Of a DNA stretch of 44,483 nt, positions 7,886 to 17,055 are shown piece after piece. Under the pieces are notes generated by a model that searched no databases, had not been told where the DNA came from, and was given only the letters and a program-made list of their open reading frames with translations. The stretch is from Candidatus Binataceae bacterium (GTDB lineage: Bacteria > Desulfobacterota > Binatia > Binatales > Binataceae): assembly GCA_035508495.1 (NCBI GenBank), contig DATJMX010000022.1:108139-152621 (forward strand), read 5' to 3'. Positions within the stretch are counted from its first letter, which is position 1, and every line of letters starts with the position of its first letter. The translations under genes and the position numbers were made by a program.

Positions 7886-9379
7886 ATGATGAGTGACGAG
7901 CGGCTTGACCTGGTGATTCGCGGCGCGACGATTTTCGATGGCGCGGGCAACGCCCCGCTTACCGGCGACGTCGGCATCAGCGGCGCGCGTATCGTCGAGG
8001 TCGGCACGATCGCCCGCCAAGGCGCGCGCGAGATCGACGGCCGCGGCCTCGCACTGGCGCCCGGTTTTATCGACGTTCACAGTCACGATGACTTTGCGGT
8101 TTTCGCGACGCCCGAGATGGACTTCAAGGTGATGCAGGGTGTGACGACCGACGTCGTCGGCAACTGTGGAATGGCGGCCGCTCCTGGAGCCGTTGCGCGC
8201 TCGATGTTCCGTTCCTGGCACGCGGGAGCATCGATTCCGGACTGGGACGACTACGAGGGCTACCTGGCGACGATCGATCGCGTGCCGCCGAGTCTCAACG
8301 TCGCGGTCCTCGTCGGGCACGGCACGCTGCGCCTGGCCGCGATGGAAGACGAGACGCGCGCGCCTCATCCGCATGAGCTCGATGCGATGCGCCATTGGCT
8401 CGGCGCCGCGCTCGACGCGGGCGCGGTCGGTCTATCCACGGGACTCATCTACGAGCCCGGCCGCTACGCGAAGACCGAAGAAATAGTTGCGCTCGCGCAG
8501 GAGATCGCGGTTCGTGGCGGCCTCTACGCGAGCCACATGCGCGACGAGGCCGCCGGCCTGCTCGATTCGGTCCGCGAGACAATAACTATCGGAGAACAAG
8601 CGGGAGTGCCGGTGCAGATTTCGCATCACAAGGCCTCGGGCAAGGAGAACTGGGGCAAGGTGCGCGAGTCGCTCGCGCTCGTCGATGAGGCGCGTGGCCG
8701 CGGCATCGATGTTAATTCCGATCAGTATCCATATTGCTCCGGAAGCACCTCGCTAGCCGCCGTACTGCAGAACGACGCCTTCGGCGCGGGCCGCGGCGGA
8801 ATCGGCCTCGTGCCTGCCGAGGGCGTGCTCTTTGCCTCGATGCCGAAGCATCCGGAGCGCGAAGGCCGCCGGCTTTGCGACTACTGCAGTGAATGGGGCC
8901 TGAGCGCGGCTGGGGCTGCCGAGCGAATCGTGAAAGAGGAGGGCGCCGGCGCCGTCGTGGTCGTCGATACGATGCACGAGGACGACGTGCGCACGGTGAT
9001 GCGGCATCCGGCGACGATGATCGGCAGCGACGGAATCGCGACCGGCAGCCGGCCGCATCCGCGGCTCTACGGCACCTTCGCGCGCGTGCTTGGCCGCTAC
9101 ACACGCGACGAAAAAGTGCTGACACTGGCCGAGGCGATTCATCGCATGACCGGGATGGCGGCGACCAAGTTCCGCCTCGAAGATCGCGGCTATATTCGGC
9201 CGGGATACTTCGCTGACCTCGTATTGTTCGATCCGGAGAAAATCGCCGACAAGGGAACTTACGACTCGCCGCGCGAATATCCGGCCGGTGTTAACTACGT
9301 GTTTGTCAACGGCACCGCCGTCGTCGCCGATGGACAGCATACGGGTGCGCGGCCTGGACGCGGACTGCGCCGCGGCTGA
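7886..9379 (+). CDS. N-acyl-D-amino-acid deacylase-like amidohydrolase
   Basis: 497 residues, normal for the family. N-terminal beta part (LVIRGATIFDGAG), then the metal motif HSHDD with His65 and His67, NCG at about 93-95, further ligands in ASHMRDE and SHHKASG, and the catalytic Asp in IGSDGIATG before HPRLYG. The C-terminal part includes a typical GYFADLVLFDP segment. The family hydrolyses N-acyl-D-amino acids or related amides with zinc; the exact substrate is not evident. The start ATGATG follows a GGCGGGG site. Confidence 0.92.
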   Translation: MMSDERLDLVIRGATIFDGAGNAPLTGDVGISGARIVEVGTIARQGAREIDGRGLALAPGFIDVHSHDDFAVFATPEMDFKVMQGVTTDVVGNCGMAAAPGAVARSMFRSWHAGASIPDWDDYEGYLATIDRVPPSLNVAVLVGHGTLRLAAMEDETRAPHPHELDAMRHWLGAALDAGAVGLSTGLIYEPGRYAKTEEIVALAQEIAVRGGLYASHMRDEAAGLLDSVRETITIGEQAGVPVQISHHKASGKENWGKVRESLALVDEARGRGIDVNSDQYPYCSGSTSLAAVLQNDAFGAGRGGIGLVPAEGVLFASMPKHPEREGRRLCDYCSEWGLSAAGAAERIVKEEGAGAVVVVDTMHEDDVRTVMRHPATMIGSDGIATGSRPHPRLYGTFARVLGRYTRDEKVLTLAEAIHRMTGMAATKFRLEDRGYIRPGYFADLVLFDPEKIADKGTYDSPREYPAGVNYVFVNGTAVVADGQHTGARPGRGLRRG

Positions 9380-9388
9380 GGAGCTCCG

Positions 9389-10078
9389 ATGGCCGCATCG
9401 CGCTACTTCTCACCGGCGTTCTTCGAGTTCTTCGAGGAGCTCAGCCGCAACAACAATCGCGAATGGTTCCAGCACAACAAGTCGCGTTACGAGGACGAGG
9501 TGCGTACGCCGATGCTCCGCTTCATCGCCGACTTCGCGCCGCGTCTGCGCGCGATCGGCAAGCACTTCGACGCCGATCCGCGGCCGACCGGCGGCTCGAT
9601 GATGCGCATCTACCGCAATCTCAGGTTCTCGCGCGACAAGACTCCGTATCGCACCAATGCGGCCGCGGCGTTCCATCATCGCGACGCGGACTTCGGCGCG
9701 ACACCAGCGTTCTATCTGTCGCTCTCGCCGGCCGAGGCGTTTGCGGGCGTGGGACTGTTCCATCCGACGCCCGACACGCTCGAAAAGATGCGGCGCTCGA
9801 TCGTCGCGCGGCCCGCGATTTGGAAGCGCGCGGTCGGTGACAAGAAGTTTCTCAAGCGCTTCAATATCGAGGGCGATTCGCTGACGCGCCCACCCAGGGG
9901 CTTCGACCCGGAGCATCCGCTGATCGAAGACATCAAGCGCAAAGACTTCATCGGCGGGGCGCAGTTCACGCGCGCCGAAGTATGCTCGCCGCGCTTCCTG
10001 GAGCTGTACACCGAGCTGTGCAAGTCCGCATCGCCATACGTGAAGTTCATCACCGAGGCTGTTGGGCTGCGCTGGTAG
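9389..10078 (+). CDS. DUF2461 domain protein
   Basis: 229 residues, the usual length. The opening FSPAFFEFFEELSRNNNREWFQHNKSRYE-type segment, followed by GGSMMRIYRNLRFSRDKTPYRT and the central FYLSLSPAEAFAGVGLF, is diagnostic of DUF2461 (TIGR02453-type). The function is unknown in all members. A GAGGAG site lies six bases before the ATG, 10 bases after the deacylase stop, so it probably ends that transcript; a paired-hairpin repeat follows it. Confidence 0.92.
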   Translation: MAASRYFSPAFFEFFEELSRNNNREWFQHNKSRYEDEVRTPMLRFIADFAPRLRAIGKHFDADPRPTGGSMMRIYRNLRFSRDKTPYRTNAAAAFHHRDADFGATPAFYLSLSPAEAFAGVGLFHPTPDTLEKMRRSIVARPAIWKRAVGDKKFLKRFNIEGDSLTRPPRGFDPEHPLIEDIKRKDFIGGAQFTRAEVCSPRFLELYTELCKSASPYVKFITEAVGLRW

Positions 10079-10104
10079 CTGGAGCCGGTCTTCGTCCTTG
10101 CCCG

Positions 10105-10240
10105 AAAATATAGTGGGGTGGGTGTCCCTGCCCGCCGTTAGATTGCCCCGAGTCGTCTCCGCGCCACCTTTTTTACAAACATGGAGGGCGCGCGGCGCGC
10201 CGTCTTAATGGCGGGCAGGGACGCCCGCCCCACTATATTT
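10105..10240. repeat. REP/BIME-like paired inverted repeat, copy A
   Basis: Two arms of about 35 bases (10105-10140 and 10206-10240) are inverted copies, differing at three places in the aligned 35 bases. Each arm is itself a hairpin: on the right, GGCGGGC (10210-10216) and GCCCGCC (10223-10229) around a six-base loop. A 65-base GC-rich centre lies between the arms. The layout matches bacterial REP pairs (BIMEs). It fills most of the gap between the DUF2461 gene and the cyclase gene. Related copies are at 17056 and 44424. Confidence 0.85.
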
Positions 10241-10333
10241 GTTTTTCAGCGACGGCTCGCGAGCATTGCCGGTTCCTCTACTGTTGGCAGCGACGATCAA
10301 TCGTTGGCTGCATGACGCGGGCGCGATAGATTC

Positions 10334-13300
10334 ATGGCGATGCGCTGCTCGAGTTGCGATACCGACAATCCTGCTGGCATGAAGTTCTGCGGCAACTGCG
10401 CCGCGCCGCTTCAGAATCGATGCGCGCAGTGCGGATTCGACAATCCTCCCAACTTCAAGTTCTGCGGCCAGTGCGCGACTCCGCTCGGCGCGGCCGCGTC
10501 GCAGGCGCCGAATACTCAGTCCGCGAAATCCGGGCCTGCCGTGAGGATCACTGCCGAAGCTTCCGCGGCGAGCGCGCCTGATGGCGAGCGCAAAACTGTT
10601 ACGGCGCTGTTCGCCGATATCAAAGGTTCGATGGACCTGATGGAGGAGCTCGATCCGGAGGAAGCGCGCGAGATTGTCGATCCTGCTCTCAACCTGATGA
10701 TCGATGCGGTTCATCGCTACGACGGATATATCGTGCAGTCGACGGGCGACGGGATCTTCGCGCTGTTCGGCGCACCGGTCGCGCACGAAGATCACGCCGC
10801 CCGCGCTCTCTATGCCGCCCTGCGGCTGCAAATCGAGATGCGCAAGTATTCGGCGCGTCTGCGCGAGAAGGGGCATCCGCCGATCGAGACTCGCGTGGGA
10901 GTGAATACCGGCGAGGTAGTAGTACGGACGATTCGGACCGGTGATGAGCACGTCGAGTACACCCCGATCGGGCATTCGACGAGCCTCGCCTCGCGGATGC
11001 AGACGCTGGCGCCGACTGGATCGATTGTCGTTGCCGAGCAAACGCAGAAGCTCTGCGCGGGATACTTCGAATTTCGCGCGCTCGGTCCCGCCCGCGTCAA
11101 AGGTGTCAGCGAGCCGGTCAATATCTACGAGGTGACTGGCCTCGGGCCGTTGCGGACCCGCCTTCAGATCTCGGCTGAACGCGGGCTGTCGAAGTTCGTG
11201 GGCCGCGATGCCGAGATGAAGCAGCTCAGGCGCGCGCTCGATCTATCCTGTGCCGGGCACGGCCAGATCGTTGCCGCAGTCGCAGAAGCGGGAGTCGGCA
11301 AGTCGCGGCTCTTTCATGAATTCAAGCTGACCGCGGGTGTGGACTGCGCCGTGCTCGAAACTTTTTCGGTGTCGCACGGGCGCGCTTCGGCTTACCTGCC
11401 GATCGTCGAGATGCTGCGCGAGTATTTTCGTATCGCGAACTCCGATGACGAGCGCACGCGCCGCGAGAAGATCACCGGCAAGGTGCTCGCTCTCGACCGT
11501 GCGCTTGAGGACACGCTCCCATACTTGTTTTCCCTGCTCGGAGTCGATGCGGGAGCAATGCTTGAAGGAATCGATCCCGCGGTTCAGCGCCGGCGCACGC
11601 GCGATGCGGTCAAAAGCATCATCCTGCGCGAGAGCCTCAATCAGCCGCTGATCCTGATCGTCGAGGACCTCCACTGGATTGATTCCGAAACGCAGGGATT
11701 GCTTGACGCGATGGCCGATAGTGTCGGTCCCACGCGAATCCTGATGATGGTGAATTACCGCCCGGAGTATCGCCATCAGTGGGGCAACAAGACTTGCTAT
11801 ACGCAGTTGCGGCTCGACCCGCTCGGGCCCGAGATGGCGAGCGAGATGCTCGCCGCGCTGCTCGGCGAAGCGCGCGAGCTCGATCCGCTAAAGCGCATGA
11901 TCATCAGCCGCACCGAGGGCAATCCCTTCTTCATGGAAGAGATGGTGCGGGTGCTGTTTGACGAAGGAATACTCGAACACGGCGATAGCGGCGGCGTGAC
12001 GTTGCGGCGCGAGGCGGCGACGATCCAGGTGCCGGCGACGGTGCAGGGAATCCTCGCCTCGCGCATCGATCGTCTTGGTGCGGCCGAAAAGGATTTGCTG
12101 CAAACACTTTCTGTCATCGGCAAGGAATTTCCGCTCGGCCTGATTCGCAGCGTCACCGGCGCTTCCGACGAAACGCTCGTTCCATTATTGCAGAATCTGC
12201 AACTCGGCGAGTTCATTTATGAGCAGCCGTCGTTCCCCGAGAGCGAGTACACGTTCAAGCACGCGCTGACCCAGGACGTCGCGTATCAATCGGTGCTGGT
12301 CGAGCGGCGCCGGCAAATCCATGAGCGCGCTGCCGATGCAATCGAGAACATCTTCAGCGCCAAGCTCGAGGACCATCTCGGCGAACTGGCGCATCATTAC
12401 AGCCACAGCAGCAATCCGATCAAGGCGATTCAGTACTGCCAAAGCGCGGGCAAGCAGGCCTTCATGCTCTCCGCGTATGACGACGCGATCCGCTACACGC
12501 GCGACGGCTTGCGCCTGGTGGGCACGCTCGCGCAATCGCACGAGCGCGATAAGCGCGAGCTCGAGCTGCTGGTGCAGCTCGGACCGATGCTGGTGTCGAC
12601 GCAGGGCTTTTCCTCGGCCGAGTTGCCGGTAATTCTCCGCCGCGCCGAACTGATCTGCCGCCACCTGGGCGAGGTGCCCGAAATCTTCCCCGTGATGTTC
12701 TCGCTATGGAGCTTCTACTTTTCCAGCGGACGTCTGGGCGAGGCGCGCGACATGGGCAACAAGCTGCTGTCGCTGTCGGAACATGCGGACAAGAAGGTGG
12801 CGCGGGCGGGCGCGCACGCCGCGCTTGGCTCGACGCTGACCTGGCTCGGCGAATTCCGCGCGGCGCGCGATCATCTCGACAAGGCGATCGCGATCTACGA
12901 TACGGACCTTGCGCAATACCTGCCAAGCCCGCAAACCTCGGTCATTCCGTCGCGATGCAATATCTCGTGGAGCCTGTTCGTGCTCGGCTATCCGGATCAG
13001 GGGCTGGCGCGAATGGAAGAGGCGTCGAAGCTGGCCCGCGACTTCGGCCGTCCCTTCAGCATCGCTTTCACGCTGCTCTATTCGCTCTCGCTATGGCATC
13101 TGCGGCGCGATACGAATCCGGCGATGGCGGCAACCTGCAACGCGCTGATTGAACTTGCGCGCGAAAAGGAATTTCCCTACTGGCTCGCTACCGGAACGAC
13201 GATCATGGGCCGCATTATTGCCGACGAGGGAGATTTCGAACGCGCCCTGAAGGTTCTGGAGCAGGGGCGCAAGGACCTGGCGGCGAGCGGCGGAGAATTG

Positions 13301-13705
13301 GTTTACTCGTACTCCAACGTGATGCTGGCGGAGATCTACCTTGCCATGAAGCGGCCGGACGAGGGCCTTGCGGTTATCGACGAGGCGATCGAGCGTTGCG
13401 AAAAGTACAATCATCGTCTCAACGAGGCCGAAATTTTTCGACTGCAAGGAGAGTTGCTGTCGCTGAGATCCGATAGCGCAGACGCGGCAGCGAAATCCCT
13501 GCGCCACGCGATCGAGGTGGCGCAGCGCCAGGAGGCGTTGTCCTTCGAGCTGCGCGCGGCGCTCAGCCTGGCGCGTTTGATGATTGCATCAGGCAAGCGC
13601 GTCGAGGCACGCGAGCTGGTCGCGCCGCTCTATGCGCGATTCAGCGAAGGCTTCGACACCGTCGATTTGGTGGAAGCATCGCGGATGCTCGGCGAGCTAC
13701 GCTAG
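10334..13705 (+). CDS. Double zinc ribbon - class III nucleotide cyclase - AAA ATPase - TPR regulator
   Basis: 1123 residues. Two zinc ribbons open it (Cys5/8/19/22 and Cys30/33/44/47), then a linker and a class III adenylate/guanylate cyclase domain (about 85-270) with metal Asp95 (LFADIKGS) and Asp139 (STGDGIFALFG). A signalling ATPase of the AAA_16/STAND type follows: FVGRDAEM, Walker A AEAGVGKS near 316-323 and Walker B LILIVEDLHWID near 439-450. The last 400 or so residues are helical and TPR-like. Such proteins are thought to make cAMP or cGMP under control of the ATPase and TPR sensor. It stands alone behind a palindromic repeat. The start choice between ATG at 10334 and 10340 is trivial. 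Confidence 0.93.
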   Translation: MAMRCSSCDTDNPAGMKFCGNCAAPLQNRCAQCGFDNPPNFKFCGQCATPLGAAASQAPNTQSAKSGPAVRITAEASAASAPDGERKTVTALFADIKGSMDLMEELDPEEAREIVDPALNLMIDAVHRYDGYIVQSTGDGIFALFGAPVAHEDHAARALYAALRLQIEMRKYSARLREKGHPPIETRVGVNTGEVVVRTIRTGDEHVEYTPIGHSTSLASRMQTLAPTGSIVVAEQTQKLCAGYFEFRALGPARVKGVSEPVNIYEVTGLGPLRTRLQISAERGLSKFVGRDAEMKQLRRALDLSCAGHGQIVAAVAEAGVGKSRLFHEFKLTAGVDCAVLETFSVSHGRASAYLPIVEMLREYFRIANSDDERTRREKITGKVLALDRALEDTLPYLFSLLGVDAGAMLEGIDPAVQRRRTRDAVKSIILRESLNQPLILIVEDLHWIDSETQGLLDAMADSVGPTRILMMVNYRPEYRHQWGNKTCYTQLRLDPLGPEMASEMLAALLGEARELDPLKRMIISRTEGNPFFMEEMVRVLFDEGILEHGDSGGVTLRREAATIQVPATVQGILASRIDRLGAAEKDLLQTLSVIGKEFPLGLIRSVTGASDETLVPLLQNLQLGEFIYEQPSFPESEYTFKHALTQDVAYQSVLVERRRQIHERAADAIENIFSAKLEDHLGELAHHYSHSSNPIKAIQYCQSAGKQAFMLSAYDDAIRYTRDGLRLVGTLAQSHERDKRELELLVQLGPMLVSTQGFSSAELPVILRRAELICRHLGEVPEIFPVMFSLWSFYFSSGRLGEARDMGNKLLSLSEHADKKVARAGAHAALGSTLTWLGEFRAARDHLDKAIAIYDTDLAQYLPSPQTSVIPSRCNISWSLFVLGYPDQGLARMEEASKLARDFGRPFSIAFTLLYSLSLWHLRRDTNPAMAATCNALIELAREKEFPYWLATGTTIMGRIIADEGDFERALKVLEQGRKDLAASGGELVYSYSNVMLAEIYLAMKRPDEGLAVIDEAIERCEKYNHRLNEAEIFRLQGELLSLRSDSADAAAKSLRHAIEVAQRQEALSFELRAALSLARLMIASGKRVEARELVAPLYARFSEGFDTVDLVEASRMLGELR

Positions 13706-13711
13706 CAATCT

Positions 13712-14950
13712 TCAGAGCGCGCGCTCGACGCGATCCTTGAGGCGCTTGAAAATCCCGCCGCGATCGACGGCCGCCTGCGTGACGATCGGAATTGCGGCGA
13801 GCGGCTTGCCATCAAGCGTCACCTCAACCTCACCGACCTGCGTGCCTTTCGGGAACGGCGCGTTGACGTAGCGCTCAGCCGGCGCCCAACTCACGCTGAC
13901 GCGCTGATCCTCGCCGCGCGCGAGCGTCACCGCCGGGATGCCGGCAGGACCGATCTTTACGACATCCTCGACGCCACCTGTCACCGGCATCGTTGCAGGG
14001 ACTTTCTTGAGATCCGGCTGATAGCTGACGAAGGTCCGAAACGCCCAGTCCAGCAGCTTCTCGGTTTCGTCGCGGCGCTTCTCCTCGCTCGGTGTGCCGA
14101 GCACGGCAGAGATAAGGTTGGTGCCGTTCGACGAGGCTGACGCGACCAGGTGATAGCCGGCTTCGGCGACGTGGCCGGTCTTGATTCCGTTGACCCGCGA
14201 ATCGTGAAAAAGCAGCGCGTTGAAATTGTTCTGGTGAATGTTATTGAAGACGTATTCCTTGGCCGACGTGTACGTAGTCGCCTCGGGATGATTCATCAGC
14301 AGCGAGCGTCCGAGCTTCACCATGTCGGCCGCGGTGGTCGATTCGCCTTCGACCGGCAATCCGTCAGGATTGGCGAAATGAGTATCGGTCAGGCCGATCG
14401 CCTTCGCCTTATCGTTCATCATGTTAGTGAACGCATCGGTCGATCCACCGACGTATTCCGCGAGCGCAACGGCGGCATCGTTACCCGACGAAACCATCAG
14501 GCCGTAGAGCAAGTCGTTCACCGAAACCTGCTGCCCGACGTTGAGAAACATGTGCGAGACGGTTTGATCAACTGATAGCCGCCAGGCCTGCTCGCTGATT
14601 GTTACCTTGGTGTCTGTACTGACCTTGCCGTTCTTCATTGCGTCGAGGACGAGATAGAACGTCATAATCTTGGCTAGGCTGGCGGGCTGGATCTTCTCGT
14701 GCTCGTTGTACGAGTAGAGAACGTCTCCCGTCTTGGCGTCGATCAGATAAGCTGCGCGAGCGTCGAGCGCGAACGGCGCGGGGCGATTTCCGAGCACGTG
14801 GATATCGGTAAGCGGAATCGATGGCGGCGCGTTTTCGGCATGTGAGGTGTGATGGCGCGCGGCAGCGGCGCTGCCAGCAGCCACGGCCATGAAGATTGCC
14901 ACCATGATTGTGGTTTTCGCCAGGAAACCCGAACCTGCCCGCTCGCCCAT
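13712..14950 (-). CDS. D-alanyl-D-alanine carboxypeptidase (PBP5/6 family)
   Basis: 412 residues. Signal peptide (about 1-31, AAA-type cleavage), then the penicillin-binding fold with Ser91-x-x-Lys94 (SLAK), Ser155-Gly-Asn157 and Lys257-Thr-Gly259. A C-terminal beta domain and a short amphipathic basic helix (FKRLKDRVERAL) that anchors PBP5-type enzymes to the outer face of the inner membrane complete it. It trims the terminal D-Ala of peptidoglycan stem peptides. The ATG follows a good AGGAAGGGGA site. It converges on the cyclase gene with 6 bases between stops. Gene-symbol choice among dacA, dacC and dacD is not possible from sequence alone. Confidence 0.95.
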   Translation of the reverse strand: MGERAGSGFLAKTTIMVAIFMAVAAGSAAAARHHTSHAENAPPSIPLTDIHVLGNRPAPFALDARAAYLIDAKTGDVLYSYNEHEKIQPASLAKIMTFYLVLDAMKNGKVSTDTKVTISEQAWRLSVDQTVSHMFLNVGQQVSVNDLLYGLMVSSGNDAAVALAEYVGGSTDAFTNMMNDKAKAIGLTDTHFANPDGLPVEGESTTAADMVKLGRSLLMNHPEATTYTSAKEYVFNNIHQNNFNALLFHDSRVNGIKTGHVAEAGYHLVASASSNGTNLISAVLGTPSEEKRRDETEKLLDWAFRTFVSYQPDLKKVPATMPVTGGVEDVVKIGPAGIPAVTLARGEDQRVSVSWAPAERYVNAPFPKGTQVGEVEVTLDGKPLAAIPIVTQAAVDRGGIFKRLKDRVERAL

Positions 14951-15066
14951 CGTCGTCCCCTTCCTCCAGGTGGCTAAAGGCTACGGCTGCCGGCGCTGCA
15001 CAGCAAGCGCCGGCGCCCGATGTATTCCATTTCCACTGGATTACACATAAAGAATTCTAGTCGGCT

Positions 15067-16371
15067 ATGGATGTATCGGTAGTCCTTCCCGTAAAGGATG
15101 AGCGCGACAATCTTCGCCAGCTGATCCCGCGGCTCAAGGCGATTCTTGAGCGCGAGCGAGTCAGCTACGAGATCGTCGTCGTCGACGGCGGCTCGAGCGA
15201 CGGCACGCGCGAAGAGGCTGTGGCGCAAGGCGCGCGCGTCGTGATGGAGCGGCGGCGCGGCTATGCCGGTGCGATCGAAACCGGGTTTGCCGAAGCGGCC
15301 GGAGATTACGTCCTCACCCTCGATGGCGACATGTCGCACGAGCCCGACTTCGTCTCCAAGATGTGGGCGGCGCGCGGCCGCGGCGACATCGTAATCGCCT
15401 CGCGCTACACGCGCGGCGGTGTCGCCTACGCGAACTTCATCCGCAGATTCACCAGCGCCGCGCTCAATCAATTTTTGCATCGGCTCTTGTCGATTCCAGT
15501 GCGCGATATGTCGAGTGGCTACCGGTTGTACCGCCGCGCAGCTATCGAAGGTCTGGTCCTCAAAAGCGATAATTTCGAAGTCGTTGAGGAGATCCTGGTC
15601 AAGGCGTACGCCAACGGCTTCAGCGTCGTAGAAGTACCATTCACGTATTTCCCCCGCGATGCAGGACGCTCGCACGCGCGACTCCTGCGCTTCGGCACCG
15701 CCATCGTGCGCTCCGCGTTCAAGCTGTGGAAGCTGCGCAACTCGCTCGAATCGGCCGACTACGACGAGCGCGGCTACTACAGCGTGATCCCGATTCAGCG
15801 CTTCTGGCATCATCGGCGGCATCACATCACCGTCTCGTGGGCGCGCGGCGCCGAGCGTATCCTCGACGCCGGATGCGGCTCCAGCATCATCGTGCAGAGC
15901 CTCAACCACGCTGTCGGGATGGACTTCAACTTCGCCAAGCTGCGCTTCCTGCGCCGCTACAGTATCCCGCTCACGCGCGGCTCGGCGTTCGCGCTGCCGT
16001 TCAAGGATGCCTCGTTCGATTGCGTGATCAGCTCGCAGGTGATCGAGCATATCCCGTTTGACGATTCGCTCTTCACCGAGATGCGCCGCGTGCTGAGGCC
16101 GGGCGGGACGCTGATCATCGGCACTCCCGATTACGCGACTATCGGATGGCGCACTATCGAGCCGATCTACGGCGTGTTGATGCCGGGCGGATACAAGGAC
16201 GAGCACATCACGCACTACACGCGCGAAAGCCTCACCGAAATTCTGAAGCGCCACGGCTTCGAAGTTGAGGAAGCCGCCTACATCGCGCGCAGCGAACTGA
16301 TCATGCGATGCCGCCGCGCCGAGCTCGCCGAAGCCCCCGGCGTACCGAGCTCGGCGTCGCGCGCTGCATAA
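15067..16371 (+). CDS. Glycosyltransferase family 2 fused to SAM methyltransferase
   Basis: 434 residues in two domains. Residues 1-240 are a GT-A family 2 glycosyltransferase: VVLPVKDE, Asp40 in VVVDGGSSDGT, the DGD metal motif at 86-88 and DMSSGYRLYRR, closest in style to dolichol/polyprenol-phosphate mannosyl- or glucosyltransferases. Residues 255-420 are a class I methyltransferase: DAGCGSS at 267-273, PFKDASFDCV, and RRVLRPGGTLIIGTP. The join is in frame and smooth, with both active sites intact. Likely role: transfer and methylation of a sugar on a lipid carrier or glycan, by inference. No hydrophobic C-terminal anchor and no clear ribosome site; divergent from the carboxypeptidase gene. 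Confidence 0.9.
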   Translation: MDVSVVLPVKDERDNLRQLIPRLKAILERERVSYEIVVVDGGSSDGTREEAVAQGARVVMERRRGYAGAIETGFAEAAGDYVLTLDGDMSHEPDFVSKMWAARGRGDIVIASRYTRGGVAYANFIRRFTSAALNQFLHRLLSIPVRDMSSGYRLYRRAAIEGLVLKSDNFEVVEEILVKAYANGFSVVEVPFTYFPRDAGRSHARLLRFGTAIVRSAFKLWKLRNSLESADYDERGYYSVIPIQRFWHHRRHHITVSWARGAERILDAGCGSSIIVQSLNHAVGMDFNFAKLRFLRRYSIPLTRGSAFALPFKDASFDCVISSQVIEHIPFDDSLFTEMRRVLRPGGTLIIGTPDYATIGWRTIEPIYGVLMPGGYKDEHITHYTRESLTEILKRHGFEVEEAAYIARSELIMRCRRAELAEAPGVPSSASRAA

Positions 16372-16536
16372 TAAAGATCGTTCGTCTTTTTAGCTGGTAC
16401 GTATGCCGACCGCGACATTCGTCGTTGCGCGTAGTTACTAAAGGTAAAAGTATTCCGACACAATAACAATTCAAGAACAGCCTTGGCGCGAGTGGCGAGC
16501 GGGTTTTTCACCAAAGGTCGAGAAGCGAATCGAATC

Positions 16537-16962
16537 GTGAAAAGGCTCCTCGCGGTGGAATCTGATCGCACTCTCGGCGCTATCATTCCGAGCCGAGGCC
16601 GCGCCCGCTGCGCTGGTGCCGCCGACGGGGACAATCTACCTATGTGTCGGCGCTCTGAGTATTCCGCCCTTTCCGAATGTGCGGATGGTTGCCAATGCCA
16701 CCTCTATGCGTGAAGGGTCTCGAGTTCCTCCAGACGATCGCACCACCATCACCGGATGCGGAGCACTGACCTGGCGCTAGGCGGAGGATGCCAACTAGGC
16801 TCTCCATACATCGGAAACGTTGAGCAAAGTTCGTTCAGCAGCACGTCGCCACAAGGCTGGGAGGCCATGGTGGTCAACCAGAACGGCGCCAACGAGTCGT
16901 TCACGGTGTGCGTCTCCGGCTGCACAGGTTGTCAATCTCCACCGCCGCCACCCGCTCCGTAG
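16537..16962 (+). pseudogene. Decayed secreted-protein gene
   Basis: Translated in sections, this region looks like one broken gene. A GTG at 16537 begins a short basic start (KRLLA); a shift to another frame continues a hydrophobic, Ala-rich signal-like piece (LIALSALSFRAEAAPA), then VPPTGTIYLCVGAL. Near 16768 the protein-like frame changes again to LALGGGCQLGSPYIGNVEQ, ending in SPQGWEAMVVNQNGANESFTVCV and a Pro-rich tail before TAG at 16960. The GGGC, PQGW and ESFTVYVxC-type pieces resemble the repeat end of small secreted Cys-containing proteins. At least two frameshifts are needed. The alternative is chance coding in non-coding DNA. Confidence 0.45.
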
Positions 16963-17055
16963 GGATCTCCGCCCGGCAAATCGCCCGGCCAATGCCACGG
17001 TAGAGTAGCGCCGAAGCTTATCGCTCGCGTAGCGCCGATTCTCAGGATCTGATTT

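Noticed and set aside
14974..16254. 426-residue minus-strand frame opposite the glycosyltransferase fusion
   Set aside because: Ala/Arg/His-rich shadow lacking domain motifs.
16374..16391. AAAGA/TCTTT hairpin with a T-run after the glycosyltransferase fusion
   Set aside because: Stem of only five base pairs and mostly A-T, too weak to call a terminator.
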